From the NCBI GenBank assembly GCA_963921195.1, contig OY992540.1, forward strand, positions 20,030,380 to 20,094,379: DNA of 64,000 nt, read 5' to 3'. Made by a program: the position numbers and the translations under genes. The notes below the pieces were generated by a model, which worked only from the letters and a program-made list of their open reading frames with translations, ran no database searches and was not told the DNA's origin. Source of the stretch: Pegoplata infirma (lineage: Eukaryota > Arthropoda > Insecta > Diptera > Anthomyiidae). Positions 56,111-64,000 of this stretch are shown here, piece by piece. The number at the start of each line of letters is the position of its first letter. The stretch's first letter is position 1.

Positions 56111-56819
56111 TAATCCAACTAAGCATATAATCGTATATTTTTTGGTCCCCACAATATTTTTTTTCTTCAAAAATCGCTTATTTTCCTTCTAGATAATTTC
56201 AAATTGTATTAATGACTAAAAAAATAATACGGATACAAAAAATACTACTAATTTTTTCAGTAGTGCTGATATTGCGTTATATTTTCAACAAAAAATAATT
56301 CAAAAATGTTTTTTTTTTTTGCAAAAAAAAAATGTACAAAATGTTCCTAGACTGCTTCCATAGAACTAGTTCTGATGGTGACAATTTCAAACAAAAATAA
56401 TGGGTTAAAGAATAGGGTAAAGAATTGGTTCTAGAATGACTTAAAGAACCGTTCCATACATGGGTTCCTAGACTACATTCCTAGAAATAGTTCTGATGGT
56501 GACAATTTCAAACAAATATCATGACTCTGAGAACGAGATAGAGAACTAGTGCTACAATAGCTTCTTGGAAGTAGTTCCTGTCGTGACAATTTCAAAGAAA
56601 AATCATGGGTTAAAGAATGGGATAAAGAACTGGTTCTAGAAGTAGTAATGGAACCGTTCCATAGGAGGGGTGATTGTTCCTAGACTACTTCCCTAGAACT
56701 AGTTCTGAGGGTGACAATTTCAAACAAAAATCATGACTCTGAGAACGAGATAGAGAACTAGTCGAGCAAAAAAGAAGTAGTCCTGCACTAGTTCTGGAAG
56801 TCATGCAAGTTTTGCTGGG

Positions 56820-58119
56820 ACTGATAATAAAAAACAGTTTTTTAGGTTGATCCGGTAAAAAAGTTTCCGCACCGAAAGCGATTTCTAAAGTGCTTTAAAT
56901 ATAAATTTTTAATTTTTAAAATTTGATTTAACACATTAAACTACAACTACAATGGTTATCTATCACATAATTCCCAAGGTCAATCAGTCAAAAACAATCC
57001 TTAAAAGTCTAGAATTTGGTCAAAGGGCTTTGCATAAAAGCTAAGTCCGTTCAATCCATCACTATAACAAAACAAAAAAAAAACGCTCAGGTTTCAACTT
57101 ACTCGTTTACTTACGAAGGGGCGTAGCTTTTCGGTGTGGTCCATTTGCATTATTCTTTTTAGCCTTCTTTTTTGTTTTTTGGACTTTGAAAAAAATTTTT
57201 TGAAAAAAATTAATAAATAAAGACAAAACTTCAAAGCTTTCGGTGCGGAAACTTTTCTCACGATAGAGAAAAAGTGGCACCATATTTTTTAATATTTTTT
57301 TATGCTTCACACGGCTATACGATGGTATTTTTGATATTTTCAAAAATTGCAAAAAATTATATCCCTAATGTACATATCAAAATTATAAGAATTTGGTTTC
57401 TCTTAATCAGTTACATTTTGTTTCAAGGGAAAGACGGCGGAAGAAAAAGATATAAAATAAAAAAATAAAAAATTGGCACCCCTGCGAAATAAAATCCTGG
57501 ATACGCCCCTGATGGGTACTAATAGTAGAACTAGTTCAATTCTCTTAAAATTTCGAATGGAGATTTGTGAACACAAAATATGTTTGCCTGCTAAATTTAG
57601 ACAGGCTAAAATGCGGTTATTAGGGCCATCTGAGCTAAATTCAATGGAGACGTTTAAAAAAAGAATATGAAAAATAATTATGTTACGTTTTATTCAACAG
57701 CTGGTGAATATTTTTTTATTCACAACGAGGTGAATTATTATTCAAGTTACAACAGGAGTGGCTAAAATTTTTGGTTTTAAACAAATGAAAGCAACAATTC
57801 TTATTTTCTTTTTTGTTAACCTTAAAAAGCCAACTGTTTCGACACCGACGATATCGAAAAAAATTTCAGCAACATTTAACATTGATTAGGGAATCTCTGT
57901 TGAATCAAAGATGAAACTGCTGAAATTACATAGAGTTTAAAATATGTTTTTTTTTAATTAACACTTTAACAAATATTTCTGTTAATTAGCAAAAAAATCT
58001 GTTGTTTTTTTTTTTTTTAATTTTGAAAATTATTTGTTTTTTTGTTTTAATTTTACAAAAATAAAATTAACAATTAAAAAAATACATTTTTTTATGTTTA
58101 TTAAATGAAATAGTCGAGG
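56820..58119. other. AT-rich intergenic DNA
   Basis: No gene is supported. 57117-57130 (AAGGGGCGTAGC) resembles the inverted end at 57497-57511 and may mark a small ~400-bp element. The open frames at 57107-57670 show no recognisable domain. Confidence 0.35.
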
Positions 58120-58547
58120 CCCAGCAAAAACTTGCATTACCAAGTAATGAAATGTGTAATGGGAAATTCAAAAGTTATAACTACTTCTGATTCGAATTAC
58201 CTTTCCCATTACATTTACAAGCAAATGTGCCAAATGTAATGATTATCAAACAAGTATTAATAACTAATTACATATATACTTATAGGTAATGAAAAAATTA
58301 TTTAAAAAAAAAAATTTAAAAAATAAAAAAATATTTAATTTTATTTTATTTTTATTTAAAATAATGTACAGTGAGTCAAAAAGTAAAAATCTAGTTGTGA
58401 AATTTTTTTATTTTATTATAATGACGTATGTAAGTCATTATTAATAAGTCCTTATTTTACATTTCAAAATAATGCTAAAGGTAATTTTCTGTCATTACTA
58501 AGTAATTCGAATGGTAATGATGTGTCATTACCAAGTTTTTGCTGGGG
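58120..58547. mobile_element. ~430-bp element with CATTACCAAGTAATG motif
   Basis: CCCAGCAAAAACTTG at 58120 is mirrored by CAAGTTTTTGCTGGG ending at 58547. The ends repeat GTAATG/CATTAC words, which are self-complementary in pairs. No clear TSD. The ends resemble those at 55078/56819. Confidence 0.65.
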
Positions 58548-60440
58548 GTCTTGATTTTGACAATTTTTCGTTTTTATCTTAAACTTGTTTTAACTAAAAA
58601 TTAAGTTGATGCCAAAACAACTAACATTTTACTGACAATTAGTTTTACTGCAAAAACTTTTCTTATTGTAAGTGAAACTGCGCATTTTTCTTTAAGTAAA
58701 ATAAACTGAAGAAACACCATAAAACCCAAAATTAGGTAGGTATAATTAAAGAAATTAATTTTTATTATACTAATAAGAAAAAAAAGTTCTGAAAACAGTG
58801 CCTGGTTCTAGAAATTTGTTAAACCAAAAAAATGTGTATAAAAAGATCGATTTAATATCTTAATTGCTGCCTTCAAAACAAAACGAAAAATGGTAAACAA
58901 TTAAATTTTTTAATATACTATACATATTCATTATTTATACAATTTAATAGCTTTTCTTTTACTCTAAATATTAGTTTTACACAATCTACAAAAGGCAAAT
59001 AGAAAATTCAAACAAAATTTAACACAAATTTACTAGCACTGTAAACTATCGATAACTGAAACAGGTTATAAGCACCTTAACGATCTGGACGTTAATATTG
59101 CCAATTATAGAGAAAATTATTCGAAAACCCCTATTTGCCAGCCCTCAATAAATTTTAACTTAAATTACTGTACAAAAAAAATTTACAAAAAAGTTAGTAA
59201 AATTGCAGAAAAAATCTATAAAGGGACAAATTCAAAATCTAATCACTTCTCGGTTTTGGCCAACGATGGGACTGATTAAATAAATTATCAGATTTTGACA
59301 CGAGTAAAATTAAATTGGAAAAACTCGAAAAAGATTTACACTTTCTTAAAGTTGACTGTTTAATATTTCGATATCTATATTTAAACGCCCCCAGAGTCGT
59401 CGGTCGGTTAGTAAAAAAAACATGAATAATTTCAAATTGAACAAATTAAATTAAGAATAACAAATTTAAAAAACATTGTATACAGGTAAATATATATATT
59501 TATATTAGATCAGGCGCAGGTACAACTAAATATTATTGTGCTAATGATAAAAAACAGATCTGAATTTTAAAAACGATTGCACTAAATTTAACCAGCAGAC
59601 ATTATGCCGCATTTAAACAAAAAAGAATACAAATTAAAACAACCAGTAAACAATTAATAATGTACAAAACAGACTCCATTTTGTTTATCGTCCATCCATC
59701 GTAAACATTCCGAGAATACACCCTATGGCTAGCGCTATTATTTGTTCTCAATTATATTCAATAGCATTTTGCCCCGTTAATATTTATGATAATTAAAAAT
59801 ACGTTCTATCTACCATCAGAATGCAATGAACCAAATAAAATTTAAAAATGAAAAAGATTCTTTGTTGATATTAAACTAAATGTTCATATATATGAGACAT
59901 TCCATAAAAAATGTCCGGTTTCGATTTTTAAGCCACAGTGAATTTAGAAATTTTTAGAATTTTTATTAAGTTTTTCTAAATCTTAATCGAGATTTTCTGA
60001 ACGTCATTTGTAATTTTTTGAAATAAAATGGACTTTTTCTAATTTAAATTTTCTCAAAATTTTCAAAAAAATTTTTTTTTAAGTTCCGACCTTAAGCTAA
60101 GTACTGTGTTTTTTGCGGTGAAAATTTCACTTAAACTTTAAACGCCTCAAATCGCAATGAAACAATTAAAAATCAACAACTTTGGACAATTATAAGAAAG
60201 AAACGATCATAACAAAACTGAAATGTCACTTTTTCACGGCAATTTAAATTGTCTTGTATAATAAAAATGCGTGAAAACTTTTTAATCAATTCCCCTATAT
60301 TTCCTCGTGTTGCCAAAATTTATTTTTTTTATATGGAGTTTGACAGATTTTTTTCCCGTGAAATCAGAGTACTATACCATAGAGTAAAAATCATGAGTGA
60401 AAAGTTGTTGAAAGCAATATTATACTATTTAAATTTTAGT
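58548..60440. other. Lower-repeat intergenic DNA with a perfect DRE
   Basis: TATCGATA lies at 59047-59054 and a GC-richer patch, CCCCCAGAGTCGTCGGTCGG, at 59389. These could mark a promoter, but I cannot connect them to an open frame in the window. Nothing else is recognised. Confidence 0.35.
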
Positions 60441-61479
60441 TCATAAACATTTGAGAACTAGATTGGGTCCAGACCCCATTGGGTGCGGTCCCAATGGGTC
60501 CAGACCCCGTTGGGTTATTTAAGGATCGCTATAGATTTTGATTCAAAACTTTTGTCCGATTCACTCTACCTTGCTTAGTTTTTGAGATACGGAAATTTAT
60601 AAGTAAATGAACTAAACTTTTTTCCTCAAAGTTAGGAAAATTTATTTTTTTAGATAAATTTAACTAAATTTTAGGAAAATTCACGAATATTCTCGAAGAA
60701 ATTTTTTCTAAATTTTAGTCATGGAGTTTAAACAGCTCAATTTAACCGAAAAAGTTGCATTTTAGACCTTACCACTTTCGAATTTGATGAAACTTGGAAT
60801 ATAGTTGGGCCCTTACAAAAAAATTATAGTGCTAAAGTTTTGGACTTCTGGTAGTTTTTCTTCCCGAGATATCGCTCATTTACTTGTATAGTGTCATAAC
60901 GCAAAATGTTTGATTTTACAGAAAACCTGTTTAAAGTTTTCAATTGAAACTTGTTTTACATTGCAAGTGGCCCGTACATAGAAAATCTTATAATGGCGTG
61001 TTCTCTTCTCAAACGGTGAGTTTAGAAGATATTAATACGAATTTTTAACATAATATAAAGCAGGATATAACAAATAATTCTGTATGGTTTACGCAAAAAC
61101 GACATATTTTGAGTTATGACACTATAAAAGTAAATGAGCGATATGGGGTCTTCAAAATTGGGAAAATCGCACGTCAAAAATATTTAGTAAAGTGAACTTT
61201 GGTACCAGGGTTCCACAGAAAAAATATTTTTTTTAAGGAAAAATACACGGATTTTTCTTACCTGTTACTACCTTTCTATTAATATTAAAAGTTTCAATGA
61301 AGACTCCATCCTGAAAAATTAAACTTAAGTATTGAAGGTGATCCTTAATAACATATATTTTTTTCAAAGTTTTTAAAATATCGTTTTTTGAGATATAACT
61401 CTCCAAAATATAAGGTTAAAACAATGACCTTTGAGCTTTTTCAGAAGAAAATCTTTGTGAATGTCATTTTTGAAACCTA
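60441..61479. repeat. Dispersed GACCCCATTGGGT repeat and a ~290-bp palindrome
   Basis: 60466-60530 shares CCAGACCCCATTGGGT and GGATCGCTATAGATTT-like text with 36150-36260. 60860-61150 is an inverted repeat: ATCGCTCATTTACTTGTATA pairs with TATAAAAGTAAATGAGCGAT. No gene. Confidence 0.55.
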
Positions 61480-62774
61480 CACAGAAAAAAATAAAAAAAA
61501 TATTTGAGTAAATTTTTAATAATATTGAGCAAAAAATTACACAATTTTTCACCAGTAAACAATTTAATAGTATTGAGTAAATTTTTAATAAAAATTCATT
61601 AAATGTTTGAAAAAAAATTTGAGTAAATTTTTAATTGTGTCAAAATGTATCTACATCAGGGATGTTAAATGGGGGTTTCAATTTTGTACCAACTTTGAAA
61701 AAAAATTGTACTTTTTGGACCCTCACGGTACCATTTTTTTAAAATTAATAAAAAACTTAAAAAAATCAGAGTGTTAATTCGGTTGTACTGAATCTTCAAT
61801 ACCTCCCCCCCCTTCCCCAAAAAATGCAAGCAAATTAAAAAACAAAAAACATTTTTCAGGGGCGTTTTTGAACAATTTCTTGAAATCTATTCTGCAGAAA
61901 AATCTCTCATTTTAGAATTTTTCGACAGGAAAAATGTATCTGAGTGCGTAAACACGAAAAATGTATCCAGATCTCAGAAGTCTTTTAAAGATGAAAGGTC
62001 TCAAAGTCTGCAATTAATACTATCTTCAATAATTGTCTATAAATAACTGACTGATACTTCTGTGGAAAATTCTGAGACTTTTTGTTCGATAAAAGCGAGT
62101 AAGAATTTTTTCTCAAGTGTCTAGTTCTGATACATTTTCTTTTTTTTGTAAAAAAATTAAAAAAAAATTTCATTTGAAAACTACTTTAATCTGTTTTAAA
62201 AAAGAGGTCAAATCGGTCTAGCATTATTACCCTTGTGAGCATTTTTTTAAGTAAAGAAAAAAAGCTGGAGTCTTTTACCGATATTTCGTGAGTTATAAAG
62301 AAAAAAATTGGAAATCCTAAAATTGTACCAAATGAGTCGCGGTAGTACCATGGTACTTTTGAAGGTCAAAATGTACCAAAAAAAGTACAATTGTACCAAC
62401 TTTAACATCCCTGATCTACATATTTATTTTTTTAAAAAGTTTTTAATTTTTTTACAAAAAAAAAACTTGTTTTTTCAAACTTAACCAAACATATTTATGT
62501 CTCAAAAACATAGGACAATTTTATAAAGACGATTACAAACTTTCATATACATATACATATACAAAAAACTATAAACTAAACGAGAATTCAAAAACTATGA
62601 GACTTTAAAAAAAATTAAAAAAACTATTAAATTTTTATTAAATTATTTACTTAAATTGTTTTTAAAATTTTTAAGTAAATTTTTAATTGCGTCAATTAAA
62701 AAATTACTCAATTTTTGTTTTTAAATTTAAACAAGTGATTACTCAAATTTGTTTTCTCCATATTTTTTTCTGTG
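61480..62774. mobile_element. TA-flanked MITE (CACAGAAAAAAATA ends) split by a hAT element
   Basis: CACAGAAAAAAATA at 61480 is mirrored by TATTTTTTTCTGTG ending at 62774 and TA flanks both ends. The body repeats GAGTAAATTTTTAAT. It is interrupted at 61657-62413. Confidence 0.75.
61657..62413. mobile_element. 757-bp hAT-type element
   Basis: CAGGGATGTTAAA at 61657 is mirrored by TTTAACATCCCTG ending at 62413, and ATCTACAT flanks both sides exactly (61649-61656, 62414-62421). TTGTACCAACTTT and GTACCATGGTAC-like words occur near the ends. The middle holds the TTCGGTTGTACTGAATC dispersed motif and CTCAGAATC remnants. No transposase. Confidence 0.93.
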
Positions 62775-62816
62775 TAATTACCTAATTTTTGAAATCTGAA
62801 CGAGATCTGTATCATT

Positions 62817-63786
62817 CACAGAAAGAAACGAGGTTTCAATCAATTTCTTGATTGAAATTCCTCCAATCAAGAAAATTGTTATACCAGTCATCAAATTGTA
62901 GCTGATTGATTGAATATTTTTTCAATCAAAAATTTTTTTCGATTTTTATTAAAATTTTATCAATTTTTTATTTATACACTCAAAATAATAACTCTGTTAA
63001 ATAATCTGTAAAATGAATGTAATCTCAATTCAACAGATATTTGACAGAGTTGTCTGTCAAAATACAGATAATTTATAATTAAAAACAGAGTTTTCTGTAA
63101 AAACACCAAAATTTTATCTGTATTTTTTTTTTGAGAAAATATAAAAAAAGACCAAAAAAAATCTTTTCAAAAATCTTATAAAAATTTTACAAAATAACAT
63201 GTTTTTTACTAAACTCTGTATATTTACAGAGTTGTTTCTGTAAAATTTTGGTTACATGAAATGCATTTTACAAATATATGTAAATTTACAGAGTTTTTAT
63301 TTGCTAAATGATGTTTTATTTCACCAATATTTTACTAGAAACTCTGTAAATAAACAGTTTTTTTTGGTCAAAATCATTTAACAGAGTTTTATAGTAAAAT
63401 TACCAAGAAATGTTGCTAGCTGGAAAAGTATGGTGTACTCTGTTAAATTAGCAGAGTTTTTCTGTAATTTAACAGAATTATTATTTTGAGTGTAGTCAAT
63501 CTAAATAATGATTGATCTAAGAAATGAAATGTAAGCTTATGACAAAATTATGAACAAAATTTATCTTTTTTGCTTTCCATTGCCAGCAATAAAAAAAAGT
63601 AAAACCCGATTATTTTTTCAATTAATGTATTCAAATAAATCAAAGCGAACAAAAATCTGGTATGTTGAAAATTAGCAATTCGACAGTTAAAGAAAATAAC
63701 AAAAAATGTAATCAAAACATTGATTAACTTATTTAAATTTTGTTGATCAATAGATTTAATTGAAAATTTTAAGCCAATAATTTATG
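62817..63786. mobile_element. Third copy of the CACAGAAA MITE family, interrupted
   Basis: CACAGAAAGAAACGAGGTTT then ATTGTTATACCAGTCATCAA matches 42897-43312, and the right part TTTTAAGCCAATAATTTATG matches 43290. A MITE at 62977-63492 splits it. Confidence 0.65.
62977..63492. mobile_element. 516-bp mariner-like MITE with CTCTGTTAA motif
   Basis: CACTCAAAATAATAACTCTG at 62977 is mirrored by CAGAATTATTATTTTGAGTG ending at 63492, with TA on both sides. The interior repeats ACAGAGTTTTTCTGTA and ATTTACAGAG in both orientations. Confidence 0.88.
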
Positions 63787-64000
63787 TCAGAATACTTTTG
63801 TCAAATATATACGATTTTCCCAATTTCCAAGACCCCATATCTCGAAAACTGGAAAGACCAGCAGCCAAAAAAATTGGAACAATCTCTTTTTTGTTAAAGT
63901 AAGTACTGAATTTCATTAAATTTGGAGGAGGTGAGGTCAACTCGTCGGTTGAATTGAGGTGTTTTAGCTCCATGTCCTTTTTTTAAGTGTAGAATATACT
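63787..64000. other. End of window, nothing recognised
   Basis: CCCATATCTCGAAAACTGG is a word seen in many dispersed repeats of this window. No gene can be supported before the window ends. Confidence 0.3.

Larger units (their letters stand above)
55078..56819. mobile_element. Element with CCCAGCAAAACTT ends and GAACTAGTTC motif
   Basis: CCCAGCAAAACTT at 55078 is mirrored by AAGTTTTGCTGGG ending at 56819. The flanking parts repeat GAACTAGTTCTAG and ACTAGTTCT words. Two MITEs (55147-55426, 55925-56110) lie inside. No exact 8-bp TSD was found. Confidence 0.6.
50450..57511. mobile_element. Possible 7-kb hAT-like element (CAGNGGCGTAT ends)
   Basis: The left end CAGTGGCGTATACAGGGGGG and the right end (inward) CAGGGGCGTATCCAGGATTT are similar over 16 bp. 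The flanks CCCCACAC and ATGGGTAC do not match, so the two ends may come from different copies. Both ends are followed by CTCAGAATCTGAG-type repeats or remnants, as in 40746-42519, suggesting the same kind of element enlarged by insertions. Confidence 0.35.

Noticed and set aside
50238..57519. ATGGGTAC at 50238 and 57512 as an 8-bp TSD of a 7-kb hAT element
   Set aside because: The sequence after 50245 (CAGTTGTAGGGG) does not pair with the end at 57511 (CAGGGGCGTATCC), and the left copy overlaps the duplicated target of the copia insertion. It is probably coincidence.

Overview
This is eukaryotic nuclear DNA, very AT-rich, and it reads as a fly (Diptera). A calyptrate such as a blowfly, flesh fly or house fly relative is likely, but that is inference. 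The evidence is three genes split by 55-75 bp GT-AG introns, a bleomycin hydrolase ortholog, a DUF753-type cysteine-rich surface protein of the kind known from flies, and a very dense load of DNA transposons. No bacterial operons, CRISPR arrays or rRNA genes are visible.

Three host genes can be supported. (1) 16783-18788 (+): bleomycin hydrolase, seven exons, complete catalytic Cys/His/Asn set, with a basic N-terminal extension that looks like a mitochondrial presequence. (2) 23219-24120 (-): a three-exon conserved protein of 257 residues and unknown function, with a DRE-like promoter site. (3) 28805-39177 (+): a GPI-anchored protein with two ten-cysteine Ly6/three-finger modules; its first intron is about 9.6 kb and is packed with nested transposons.

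Nearly everything else is mobile or repetitive DNA, and many element boundaries can be set to the base from terminal inverted repeats (TIRs) plus target-site duplications (TSDs). hAT-type elements with perfect 8-bp TSDs lie at 11898-12923, 16079-16191, 20484-21391, 34464-35280, 40746-42519 and 61657-62413; 21843-22232 has a 7/8 match. PIF/Harbinger-type elements with TTA/TAA TSDs lie at 13262-14805, 13386-14537 and 36761-37442. TA-flanked mariner-like MITEs lie at 27155, 29150, 30648, 42897, 51944, 55147, 61480 and 62977. Large foldback elements lie at 1010-3314, 6039-8416 and 50745-53442. A copia-type LTR element lies at 44808-50235, with near-identical 183/184-bp LTRs, a copia-like primer site and a 5-bp TSD. 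Its interior holds only a gag scrap and satellite arrays, including about 259 copies of TAAGG.

The most interesting observations are: intron-bearing gene fragments carried inside TIR elements (5298-5683 and 29573-30150); a series of unrelated-looking hAT-type elements whose ends are each filled with their own self-complementary short motif; a copia element whose body is a tandem array of perfect 5' splice-site consensus; two MITE copies joined head-to-tail through a shared TSD; and tRNA-like A/B-box cassettes inside foldback elements. All calls rest on reading the sequence by eye; no database search was possible.
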